20,178 nt of DNA from Paracoccaceae bacterium. GTDB lineage: Bacteria; Pseudomonadota; Alphaproteobacteria; Rhodobacterales; Rhodobacteraceae. The stretch spans positions 1-20,178 of the forward strand of contig JALQUQ010000006.1 of NCBI GenBank assembly GCA_023263735.1, written 5' to 3'. Shown piece by piece: positions 14,310-20,178 of the stretch; position 1 is the first letter of the stretch, and each line of letters starts with the position of its first letter. The translations under genes and the position numbers were made by a program. The notes beneath the pieces were generated by a model. It was not told where the DNA came from. It saw only the letters and a program-made list of their open reading frames with translations, and did not search any database.

Positions 14310-15086
14310 TTATTTAAAAGGCTCATCCGCCCAAAGCTTGCCAGCAAGCCAGCCAAGGAAGGTCCAGACAATCAGACCAACCCCCAAGACACGCGCCGCG
14401 AACGCCGCCGAAAGCTCGGGCGGAACCAGCCCTGCATATCCATCCGCCTCGGGTGCGCCGATCAGATGGGGCAGTGCCAGCAGGACCAAGCCAAGAACGG
14501 CCGTTGCGATTGACCGGCCATAGGCCAGCAACCCCAAACCGGAGGTTGAGGCCACGACGGCCGCCCACCACCACGTTTGCCGATCCGAAATATCGGCGGC
14601 TGACGAACCCGGCAATTCGGGCGGCAAGCCCAAGGCAGGCAGCATTTGAAAGGCGGCAAACCCAGCCAGCCCCCAAAGCACCCCCTCGGACGGACCGATC
14701 CGACGACCATTCGTCGTCGCCACGGCAAAGCCTGCAGTCATCAGGATCGCATAGGCAACATAGATCAGAACGTTAAAGGCAACGGTGTAAAGGTTGCGCG
14801 TGATGTCTGATCCTTCCTCGGACGATGCGTGCGAATGGCTGTGGCCATCTTCTGCGTCGCCTTCGGCGGTGTCGTGGGAATGGGCCGTGACCTCATGCGC
14901 GCCGGTGGCAATCGCGTGGCCATGGTCTTGCGTGGGCGCTGGCATTGCGAAATGCGACAGCTCACCCGATTCATACTGCTCGCCCAGCAAAAGCTTGTCT
15001 TGCAGCAACGCAAAATGGAGCGACGCGGCCAAAAGCCCCGCCGCCCCTCCGGCGATCATCGCGCCGGACAGCATTTTCATGAACAT
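14310..15086 (-). CDS. cbtA: CbtA, cobalt transporter subunit
   Basis: 258 residues with about five to six membrane helices (roughly 7-27, 103-127, 135-156, 170-190, 195-212, 233-252). CbtA is known from comparative genomics as a B12-regulated candidate cobalt transporter encoded with CbtB. The N-terminal LSGAMIAGGAAGLLAASLHF with Gly/Ala packing is characteristic. Between the first two helices is a histidine-rich stretch (residues 45-86, nine His including HGH and HSHSH), well suited to binding Co2+. The start at 15086 is 12 bases after the cbtB stop, with a second Met two codons on; no strong Shine-Dalgarno is seen, so coupling to cbtB is likely. Confidence in the family is high; the metal is inferred from the riboswitch and cob neighbours. 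Confidence 0.9.
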   Translation of the reverse strand: MFMKMLSGAMIAGGAAGLLAASLHFALLQDKLLLGEQYESGELSHFAMPAPTQDHGHAIATGAHEVTAHSHDTAEGDAEDGHSHSHASSEEGSDITRNLYTVAFNVLIYVAYAILMTAGFAVATTNGRRIGPSEGVLWGLAGFAAFQMLPALGLPPELPGSSAADISDRQTWWWAAVVASTSGLGLLAYGRSIATAVLGLVLLALPHLIGAPEADGYAGLVPPELSAAFAARVLGVGLIVWTFLGWLAGKLWADEPFK

Positions 15087-15098
15087 GTGCTGTGATGC

Positions 15099-15269
15099 TT
15101 AGTGGCAGGGAAAGCCAGTAGCGTGGCGCATGTCGTGGGCAACATCATGGATGCCAGCCGATTGCGCATGTCCGGCCACGAACAGCAGCGAACCGCCCAC
15201 AACGAACATCGTCGCGATTGCAGCGAACGATTTGGAAACCAGCGTAGTTTTGACCGAGGTCAGCGTCAT
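15099..15269 (-). CDS. cbtB: CbtB, small cobalt transporter subunit
   Basis: 56 residues with one membrane helix (about 17-36, FAAIATMFVVGGSLLFVAG). The C-terminus reads DVAHDMRHATGFPCH; the RHAxGFPCH ending with Cys-His is the diagnostic metal-ligand tail of CbtB. The ATG at 15269 is chosen because GGGAG lies 7 bases upstream; a GTG seven codons earlier (15290) lacks this spacing and falls inside a leader hairpin. First gene after the cobalamin riboswitch at 15315-15488, co-transcribed with cbtA and probably cobF. Confidence 0.92.
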   Translation of the reverse strand: MTLTSVKTTLVSKSFAAIATMFVVGGSLLFVAGHAQSAGIHDVAHDMRHATGFPCH

Positions 15270-15276
15270 TTCAATT

Positions 15277-15300
15277 CTCCCGACCGTCACACCCGACGGC
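15277..15300 (-). promoter_or_regulatory. Leader hairpin and ribosome binding site of cbtB (probable riboswitch expression platform)
   Basis: On the minus strand GCCGTC and GACGGT (15300-15295 and 15288-15283; five Watson-Crick pairs plus one G-U) form a small hairpin one base before the GGGAG ribosome binding site (15281-15277). There is no T-run, so regulation by the riboswitch is more likely at translation initiation than by termination. Confidence 0.4.
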
Positions 15301-15314
15301 GTTAAGTTTCACCT

Positions 15315-15488
15315 TGCAAGGCCGGTCTCCTGGCTAGTGGTTCAGCGCGGATCTTCGCCTTCCCATCCTTGCGGACAGTGGCCTGTTGAAGATCCGCTCA
15401 CCACGCACAGTCGCGGGGGCGGCTGGGATTAAAGACGCCTCGGTTGGTCCGTCTGTTCCCATTCCCGTTTCAGTTCCGATGCTTTGCA
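15315..15488 (-). promoter_or_regulatory. Cobalamin (B12) riboswitch
   Basis: Read on the minus strand, the region shows the conserved parts of the cobalamin aptamer in order: TGCAAAGC at the 5' end (15488-15481), AATCCCAGCCGCCCCCGCGA followed by CTGT (about 15431-15408), GGCCACTGTCCGC, GATGGGAAGGCGAAGATCCGC, split here as GATGGGAAGGCG then AAGATCCGC, and the B12 box GCCAGGAGACCGGCC (15334-15320). The ends can pair as P1 (TGCAA-A-GC with GC-C-TTGCA, 15322-15315). It controls cbtB, cbtA and probably cobF: adenosyl- or methylcobalamin binding should switch off cobalt import. Start and end are set by P1 and may be a few bases off. Confidence 0.95.
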
Positions 15489-15509
15489 CCATTGGAACAC
15501 CTTACCCGT

Positions 15510-15541
15510 TTTATGTGCACTGCGGTGGGTAGGGGGGTCAA
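15510..15541 (-). promoter_or_regulatory. Candidate promoter for the riboswitch-cbtBA-cobF transcript
   Basis: On the minus strand TTGACC (15541-15536) matches the -35 consensus in five of six positions, and CATAAA (15515-15510) is a fair -10. The 20-base spacer is longer than ideal. A start near 15503 would place the aptamer about 15 bases into the transcript, which fits. Confidence 0.3.
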
Positions 15542-15550
15542 GCAGCTTTG

Positions 15551-15572
15551 CGGCATTCGGGATACGAATCCG
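15551..15572 (-). terminator. Stem-loop after the DUF1636 gene
   Basis: CGG-c-ATTCG (15551-15559) and CGAATCCG (15565-15572) form an 8-bp stem with one bulged base and a five-base loop. It lies 15 bases beyond the stop at 15588 in transcription direction and before the promoter of the next unit. No T-run follows, so it is a candidate 3' end structure for the cobL-to-DUF1636 transcript. Confidence 0.35.
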
Positions 15573-15587
15573 ACCTTTGTTGCGGTC

Positions 15588-15905
15588 TTATCCCGGAATG
15601 CGGGCGATCGCCTTCATCCGCAACTGCCCCAACGGGCGGGCGTCGGCAAAGTTGCCATCGGCACTGGCCGCATACATTCGGGCAAAGGTCAGCAGATCGG
15701 GCAAATCCGACTCGGTCAGATCGCCAAACAGATAGGCCGTCTTTCCCGGGGCGCGGGCGGCAAAGGTTGATTGGCGCTTGCAACCGTTCATGCAATCGAC
15801 CGTTGCGACCGTGGCCGCAATTTCTGCCTGATCAAGGGCAGCCTGCAACCTGTCTGCAAAGCCGGATCGCCCCAAGGGGCAACTGGAACAGAGGGTCAGG
15901 CGCAT
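15588..15905 (-). CDS. DUF1636-family putative metal-binding protein
   Basis: 105 residues, small and soluble. It has the family layout: CSSC near the N-terminus (C6, C9), then a second cysteine pair in VDCMNGCKRQSTFAA (C38, C42), APGKTAYLFGDL, MYAASADGNF and the closing RPLGQLRMKAIARIPG. DUF1636 proteins are annotated as predicted metal-binding proteins and often lie in B12-regulated or cob loci; no reaction is established. The four cysteines could hold a metal or a thioredoxin-like Fe-S cluster. The ATG overlaps the cobA stop by one base (TGATG), so it is made together with CobA. Inference: a role in cobalt handling or insertion. Confidence 0.85.
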   Translation of the reverse strand: MRLTLCSSCPLGRSGFADRLQAALDQAEIAATVATVDCMNGCKRQSTFAARAPGKTAYLFGDLTESDLPDLLTFARMYAASADGNFADARPLGQLRMKAIARIPG

Positions 15906-16627
15906 CAGCCCTCCGCAGCCAAGGGGCCGTAAAGGATCAATCCCGGTGCTTTGCCCGGGCCATCGGCCAAGGTCTCGATCAGGCTTTGCAATGTGCCACG
16001 GGTGATCTTTTGGTCGGGGGTCGAGACGGATTCCGCCAACAGGGCAGGGGTCGTGCGGGGCAGGCCATGCGCCTCCAACCCCTCGACCAATTGCGCCAAT
16101 GTGCGCTTGCCCATGAACACCACGGTTGTGGCCGCGGGGTCAGCCAGCGCTTGCCAGTTCATGCCCTCTGGCAGACCGCCGGTCACATCGGCCCCGGTCA
16201 CAAATTGCACCCGGCGCGCGGTCAGGCGGCGCGTCAATGGAATGGCGGCAGCGGCGGCGGCGGCGGCGGCTGAGGTCACGCCGGGAATGATCTCAAACCC
16301 GATCCCTTCGGCACGCAGGGCCTCCATCTCTTCTTCCAGACGCCCAAACAGCCCGCAATCGCCCGATTTCAGGCGCACCACCCGGGCCCCGGTCTTGGCG
16401 TAATCGACCAGCAGGCGGCTGACATGATCTTGCTTGGGAGAGGGGCGGCCCGCCCGTTTTCCCACGCCGACCAGATCGGCCCCGTCGCGCGCATGTTGCA
16501 GGATTGGGCCCGAGGACAGGTCGTCAAACAGCACCGCATCCGCCGTTTGCAGCCGTGAAACAGCCTTGAGCGTCAGCAACTCGGGGTCGCCGGGGCCTGA
16601 AGAGACAAAAGAGACAAATCCGGTCAT
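15905..16627 (-). CDS. cobA: CobA, uroporphyrinogen-III C-methyltransferase (divergent)
   Basis: 240 residues. Known reaction: two SAM-dependent methylations of uroporphyrinogen III at C-2 and C-7 to precorrin-2, the branch point towards cobalamin and sirohaem. Motifs: FVSSGPGDPELLTLKA (usual VGAGPGDPELLTLKA), DAVLFDDL, VGVGKRAGRPSPKQD, VRLKSGDCGLFGRLEEEM and GFEIIPGVTSA. The SGDCGLFGR segment replaces the common GGDPFVFGRGGEE, as in other Rhodobacteraceae CobA proteins as I recall them, so the active site is somewhat divergent. After GVTS comes a run of nine alanines (120-128) encoded by a GGC/GCC triplet tract. The start at 16627 overlaps the cobB stop (ATGA); the frame continues open upstream but only as a shadow of cobB. 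The stop overlaps the DUF1636 start by one base. Confidence 0.88.
   Translation of the reverse strand: MTGFVSFVSSGPGDPELLTLKAVSRLQTADAVLFDDLSSGPILQHARDGADLVGVGKRAGRPSPKQDHVSRLLVDYAKTGARVVRLKSGDCGLFGRLEEEMEALRAEGIGFEIIPGVTSAAAAAAAAAIPLTRRLTARRVQFVTGADVTGGLPEGMNWQALADPAATTVVFMGKRTLAQLVEGLEAHGLPRTTPALLAESVSTPDQKITRGTLQSLIETLADGPGKAPGLILYGPLAAEG
16244..16270. repeat. GGC triplet tract inside cobA
   Basis: A 27-base run of GGC triplets with a single GCA interruption encodes the alanine run after the GVTS motif of CobA. Slippage would change the alanine count in frame. A shorter, similar tract lies near 18389-18402 in cobM. Confidence 0.8.
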
Positions 16628-17961
16628 GCTGATATCGCGTCGTTTTCTGCAATCAGGTGAAAGAAGGTTCCAGACACCCTGCCACCCTGCGGCATTTGCC
16701 GGAAACTTCCGGTTTCTGCAACGGTTGCTCCGGTGGCGTCGGTCACTTGGGCCAGCGGGGGGTCGGGTTGGTCGGTGATGGTGGCATAGTGAAACTCGTG
16801 GCCATTCAGCGCGGCCCCGATGGCGTGCCCCGGAATGGGGGCCAGCAGGCGGGCCGAACGATAGCCCAGATGCATCCGCCGTTTGGCAAAGCTGGTTTCC
16901 AAACCCAAAAGGCCCGCCATGCGGTGGCGCGTGCCATCTGCCGCCACAATCCCCTGACCCAAGGCCATGTAGCCGCCGCATTCGCCATGCACCGGGCGTG
17001 TCTGGGCAAAGGCCGTCAGCCCCGCGCGAAAGGTGGCGCAATCGGCCAGTCGCGGGCCATGAAGTTCGGGGTATCCACCGGGCAGCCAAGCAGCCCCGGC
17101 CGTCGGATCAGGTGCCTGATCAGCCAAAGGCGAAAACGGAAGGATCGTCGCCCCTGCCTTGCGCCATCCGTCAATCAGATGCGGATACACAAAGGAAAAG
17201 GCAGCATCGCGGGCCAGGGCGATCCGCTCGGCAGGGGGCGGCACGGCAAGCGGCTCGCCGCTGGCACGCGTTGCCCCGGCGGCGGCAATCAAAGCTTCCA
17301 GATCAACATGGGCCGCCACGAATTCGGCCATATCCGCGACGGTCTTCTCCAGTTCGGGCAGCTCTTCGGCCTGCACCAGACCCAGATGCCGCTCGGGCAG
17401 TTTCAGGCTGTCTTGGCGCGGCAACGCCCCCAAGACGCGGATGCCCGCCTGATCCATGCCAGCGCGCACCAAAGCCTCATGCCGGGGCGATGCCACGCGG
17501 TTCAGGATCACGCCCGCCAGTTGAACATCGGGGCGCATATGGGCAAAGCCAAGCGCGACGGCCGCTGCCGATTGCGCCTGTCCGCCGACGTTCAGAACCA
17601 GAACCACCGGCCAGCCCATCATCGCGGCGATATCGGCCGAGGCTCCGTTGCCCGCAGCCCCCGGTTTGGCAACGCCGTCAAACAGGCCCATCGCCCCTTC
17701 GGCAAGGATCAGATCGGCCCCAAGGCCCGCATTGACCAAACCCTGCAGGCGGTTGGCCCCCATTGCCCAACTGTCCAAGTTGATCGAGGAACGCCCCGCC
17801 GCCGCCGAATGAAACGCCGGATCGATATAGTCCGGCCCGCATTTGAATGGCTGTACGGCCAAGCCGCGCGCCCGCAATGCCCCCAAAAGGCCCAAAGTGA
17901 CCGTGGTCTTTCCCGTCCCCGAAGCGGGGGCAGAGATCAAGAGGCCGGGGGTTTGTGTCAT
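16624..17961 (-). CDS. cobB: CobB, hydrogenobyrinic/cobyrinic acid a,c-diamide synthase
   Basis: 445 residues, the usual length. Known reaction: ATP- and glutamine-dependent amidation of the a and c side chains of hydrogenobyrinic acid (aerobic pathway) before cobalt insertion. The N-terminal ATP-binding half has [20 protein letters not shown] (P-loop 12-19), [12 protein letters not shown] and [14 protein letters not shown]. The C-terminal class-I glutaminase-like half has [11 protein letters not shown] and the catalytic C328 in [14 protein letters not shown]; the late NGHEFHYA carries the partner histidine. All key residues are present. Start and stop overlap cobM and cobA by four bases each (ATGA), so translation is coupled along the cluster. 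Confidence 0.95.
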   Translation of the reverse strand: MTQTPGLLISAPASGTGKTTVTLGLLGALRARGLAVQPFKCGPDYIDPAFHSAAAGRSSINLDSWAMGANRLQGLVNAGLGADLILAEGAMGLFDGVAKPGAAGNGASADIAAMMGWPVVLVLNVGGQAQSAAAVALGFAHMRPDVQLAGVILNRVASPRHEALVRAGMDQAGIRVLGALPRQDSLKLPERHLGLVQAEELPELEKTVADMAEFVAAHVDLEALIAAAGATRASGEPLAVPPPAERIALARDAAFSFVYPHLIDGWRKAGATILPFSPLADQAPDPTAGAAWLPGGYPELHGPRLADCATFRAGLTAFAQTRPVHGECGGYMALGQGIVAADGTRHRMAGLLGLETSFAKRRMHLGYRSARLLAPIPGHAIGAALNGHEFHYATITDQPDPPLAQVTDATGATVAETGSFRQMPQGGRVSGTFFHLIAENDAISA

Positions 17962-18743
17962 TCGGTGCCTGCCGGAAAGCGGGGGGCAGTTCCCACCGGG
18001 CGGTAGCGGCGGTCATAATCGCCCGCGTAAAGGCGGCTTTCGTTGAAATCCTCGGCCCCGATCGCCCGACCGACAAGGATCAGCGCGGTCCGCTCCATTT
18101 CGGCGCCGACGGCCGTTTGCAGGGTATCAAGTGTCGCGCGAATGATCCGCTGATCTGGCCAGGTGGCGCGCCAGACAATGGCAACCGGGCAATCGCCGCC
18201 GTAATGCGGGCGCAGATCGTCCACCACCTTTTCCAGCACATGAATCGACAGGTGAATGGCCAAGGTCGCACCCGTGGCGGCAAAGGCCGACAGGTTTTCG
18301 GTTTCGGCCATTGCGGTTGCACGCCCAGAGGTGCGGGTCAAAACAACAGACTGCGCAATTCCGGGCAGGGTCAGTTCGGCACCAAGCGCGGCGGCGGCGG
18401 CGGCAAAGCTGGGCACGCCGGGGGTGACATCATAAGGGATGCCAAGGTCGCGCAGACGGCGCAACTGCTCGCCCATCGCTGACCAAACCGAAAGATCGCC
18501 CGAATGCAGGCGCGCGACATCGTGGCCGGCGGCATGGGCCGCTGCGATCTCTTCCATGATCTGGTCAAGGCTGAGCGGCGCGGTGTTCACGATCCGCGCG
18601 CCGGGCGGGCAATGCGACAGCAGCGCCTCGGGCACCAACGAGCCCGCATAAAGACAGACCGGCGAAGCGGCGATCAGATCGCGGCCACGCAGGGTAATCA
18701 AATCCGCCGCTCCGGGGCCTGCGCCGATGAAATGTACGGTCAT
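17958..18743 (-). CDS. cobM: CobM, precorrin-4 C11-methyltransferase
   Basis: 261 residues. Known reaction: SAM-dependent methylation of precorrin-4 at C-11 to give precorrin-5, directly upstream of CobF in the pathway. Motifs typical of CobM/Cbi[86 protein letters not shown] and [19 protein letters not shown]. The TRTSGR segment distinguishes it from other corrin methyltransferases. Four-base ATGA overlaps join it to cobE (upstream) and cobB (downstream). Nothing unusual is seen apart from a short alanine run after GVPSF. Confidence 0.95.
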   Translation of the reverse strand: MTVHFIGAGPGAADLITLRGRDLIAASPVCLYAGSLVPEALLSHCPPGARIVNTAPLSLDQIMEEIAAAHAAGHDVARLHSGDLSVWSAMGEQLRRLRDLGIPYDVTPGVPSFAAAAAALGAELTLPGIAQSVVLTRTSGRATAMAETENLSAFAATGATLAIHLSIHVLEKVVDDLRPHYGGDCPVAIVWRATWPDQRIIRATLDTLQTAVGAEMERTALILVGRAIGAEDFNESRLYAGDYDRRYRPVGTAPRFPAGTE

Positions 18744-19093
18744 AAACCTGGTCCTTCTGCGATTGCGATAGTGGCCATGCCGTTCGGGGTGACAAGGCGA
18801 GTCTGGATCAACTGGGCCCCCTGACCGGCAGCCATAAGGGCCGCGGCCTCGGAGAGGGAGCCGGTAAAGAACGCGTCTTCCACGCGGGAAGAGGTGGTTG
18901 GCGTCGTCACGCCCGCCACATCCACGCCGATGGCGGGCAAATCAAGCTGTCGGGCAAGGTCCGCAAAGGCTGGGGCAGATGCCTTTCGCGTGGCCGTGGC
19001 CAAAAGGTCGGGGCGCTGCGGCCACAGTGACAGGGCTGCCAGCAGATCTTGCGCCGTAGCCGCCGAACGGAAACCAAGACCCGCCACGATCAT
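18740..19093 (-). CDS. cobE: CobE/CbiG-C-terminal-like cobalamin biosynthesis protein
   Basis: 117 residues matching the C-terminal domain of CbiG, which stands alone as CobE in aerobic producers. It starts [20 protein letters not shown], where GLGFR (usually GIGCR or similar) is the family's phosphate-loop-like turn. [35 protein letters not shown] and [19 protein letters not shown] follow, matching the ExxxxxxG...S..KxxxGxATVAIAE pattern. The biochemical role of CobE is not firmly established. The ATG at 19093 overlaps the cobL stop and the TGA overlaps the cobM start, both ATGA. Open frame continues upstream to 19528 only as a shadow of cobL. Confidence 0.88.
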   Translation of the reverse strand: MIVAGLGFRSAATAQDLLAALSLWPQRPDLLATATRKASAPAFADLARQLDLPAIGVDVAGVTTPTTSSRVEDAFFTGSLSEAAALMAAGQGAQLIQTRLVTPNGMATIAIAEGPGL

Positions 19094-20178
19094 AGCGTGA
19101 CGCTCCACTGAACGACCGGGCGTGCGGGCGACCACCCCCGGAACCCGCCCAGCGGTTGGGCCTGCGCCACATCCAGCCGCAACAGCATTCCGCCTTTGGT
19201 GGCGTGCAGCGCGGTCACCAATGCCTCGGTTTCCAGCGTGACCGTGTTGATCACCAGCCGGGTGCCAAGGGGCAAGACGGCAAACAGCGCATCGGTCAGA
19301 TGGGCATTCGCCCCACCGCCGATAAAGACGGCATCGGGTTTGGGCAGCGCGCCAAGGATATCCAGCGACGCGCCGTGGTGGGCGGTCATCCGGTGATCGA
19401 TGCCAAAGGCCTGCGCGTTGGCGCGGATGTTTTCGATACGGCTGGCGTGCTGTTCGACCGAATGGGCAAGCCCACCGTTCAGGCACCATTCCACCGAAAC
19501 CGAACCGGAACCTGCACCCAGATCCCAAAGCACCTGATCGGGTTTGGGGGCAAGGGCCGACAATGTCACCGCGCGGATCGGGGATTTGGTGATCTGGCCA
19601 TCGCTGGCAAACAGATCGTCGGGCAACCCAAAGCCACGCGGCAGACCCCGCCCCCGCGCAAGGATTGCCACAGCAACGGGCGCAGCGATGTCTGTCAGGT
19701 CAAAATCTTCGGCGGTGGTTTGGCGGATGCGTTCGCGGGGGCCGCCCAAGCGCTCCATGACCCAAAGGTCAGAGGTGCCAAACCCGGAAGCGCAGAGCCA
19801 GTCGGCCAGTGCCTTTGGGGCTGCACCATCGCGGACCAGCGCAATCAGATGCCCGCCATTTTGCAGATGGGGGCGCATCCGGGCAAAGGGGGCGGCATGC
19901 AGGCCAAGGGTGGTGGTCTGTTCCAGCCGCCAGCCCAGACGCGCAGCAGCAAAGGCAAAGGTCGAGGGCGCAGGCTGGGCCTGCCATTCTGATGGAGCCA
20001 GATGGCCCGCCAGCGATCCACCCGCCCCAAACCAGAACGGATCGCCCGAGGCCAGCACCACCACCCGCCGCCCCCGCGCCGCCAGAACCGGGGCGGTGGA
20101 AAACGGCACAGGCCATTCGACGCCCCGGTCGCCCGCGCCCACCAGCGCCAGATGACGCGGACCGCCGATGATCACCTC
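19090..20178 (-). CDS. cobL: CobL, precorrin-6Y C5,15-methyltransferase (decarboxylating), 5' end outside window
   Basis: 362 codons are present and the frame is open to the right edge. Known reaction: methylation at C-5 and C-15 and decarboxylation of the C-12 acetate of precorrin-6B, giving precorrin-8. The first visible residues (EVIIGGPRHLALVG) correspond to a point about 30-40 residues into the CobE-type N-terminal methyltransferase domain (VVVLASGDPFWFGAG, LAPSEWQAQPAPSTFAFAAA, given as LAPSEWQAQPAPSTF). From about 195 the CobL/CbiT-type domain follows: GQITKSPIRAVTLSAL, VLWDLGAGSGSVSVEW (SAM motif I), IGGGANAHL and NTVTLETEAL. Both domains are fused, as in CobL. The GTG at 20175 is an internal valine codon, not the start. 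The stop overlaps cobE (ATGA). The rest of the aerobic cluster (cobH, cobI, cobJ, cobK, cobG) is not visible here. Confidence 0.95.
   Translation of the reverse strand, partial: EVIIGGPRHLALVGAGDRGVEWPVPFSTAPVLAARGRRVVVLASGDPFWFGAGGSLAGHLAPSEWQAQPAPSTFAFAAARLGWRLEQTTTLGLHAAPFARMRPHLQNGGHLIALVRDGAAPKALADWLCASGFGTSDLWVMERLGGPRERIRQTTAEDFDLTDIAAPVAVAILARGRGLPRGFGLPDDLFASDGQITKSPIRAVTLSALAPKPDQVLWDLGAGSGSVSVEWCLNGGLAHSVEQHASRIENIRANAQAFGIDHRMTAHHGASLDILGALPKPDAVFIGGGANAHLTDALFAVLPLGTRLVINTVTLETEALVTALHATKGGMLLRLDVAQAQPLGGFRGWSPARPVVQWSVTL

Noticed and set aside
16244..16270. Phase-variable switch in cobA through the GGC tract
   Set aside because: The repeat unit is a triplet, so slippage does not break the frame; only alanine number could vary.
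16657..18006. Plus-strand open frame of about 449 codons opposite cobB
   Set aside because: Shadow of cobB; the product is Gly/Arg/Gln-rich without motifs.
20173..20175. GTG at 20175 as the start of CobL
   Set aside because: It is preceded in frame by a Glu codon matching the family sequence (EVIIGGPRHL), and about 30-40 N-terminal residues are missing; the gene continues past the edge.
1..20178. CRISPR arrays, tRNA genes, insertion sequences, attachment sites
   Set aside because: No regularly spaced repeats, cloverleaf patterns, transposase motifs or terminal inverted repeats were seen on either strand.

Overview
The window looks like a chromosomal segment of a GC-rich alphaproteobacterium, most probably a member of the Rhodobacteraceae. 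The grounds are the aerobic Cob-type cobalamin genes, a CbtB/CbtA cobalt transporter behind a cobalamin riboswitch, a Rhodobacteraceae-style divergent CobA, and codon use rich in GCC, GGC and CTG. I see no tRNA, rRNA, IS element, phage gene or CRISPR array. This is an assignment by recognition; no database was searched.

Layout. (1) 1-1155: the 5' end of a secreted protein on the minus strand (cut by the window edge), and divergently a NarL/FixJ response regulator. The AT-rich spacer between them carries candidate promoter elements and repeats. (2) 1220-10637, plus strand: a surface-glycan locus. It encodes a 1036-residue GT-C-like membrane protein with a periplasmic tail, a secreted protein with two Ig/Big-1-like units, a membrane-anchored clan GH-A glycosidase, a cytoplasmic GT4-type glycosyltransferase, a DPM1/Alg5-like GT2 and a MOP-family flippase. 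The first three genes overlap and form one unit. The GT4 gene has its own structured leader and terminator. The GT2 and flippase genes form a third unit with a strong terminator. (3) 10867-13500, plus strand: an NMT1/SsuA-type ABC importer (binding protein, ATPase, permease) of unknown substrate. (4) 13507-20178, minus strand: cobalamin genes. In transcription order they are cobL (5' end outside the window), cobE, cobM, cobB, cobA and a DUF1636 protein, all joined by 1- or 4-base stop/start overlaps. A cobalamin riboswitch follows, heading cbtB, cbtA and cobF.

How the parts may work together. In the glycan locus the GT2 would charge a polyprenyl phosphate with a sugar, the flippase would move lipid-linked glycan across the membrane, and the GT-C protein would use the lipid-linked donor on the periplasmic side. 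The anchored glycosidase and Ig-like protein would act on or hold the product there. In the cob region, cobalt uptake (CbtAB) and CobF are placed under B12 feedback, apart from the larger CobL-to-CobA run.

The most novel-looking items are a candidate H-type pseudoknot in the 5' leader of the GT4 gene, ending five bases before its ribosome binding site, and the three-gene overlapping periplasmic glycan module in which two proteins carry NTF2-like domains. Both are inferences from reading the sequence and need covariation, structure prediction or homology searches.
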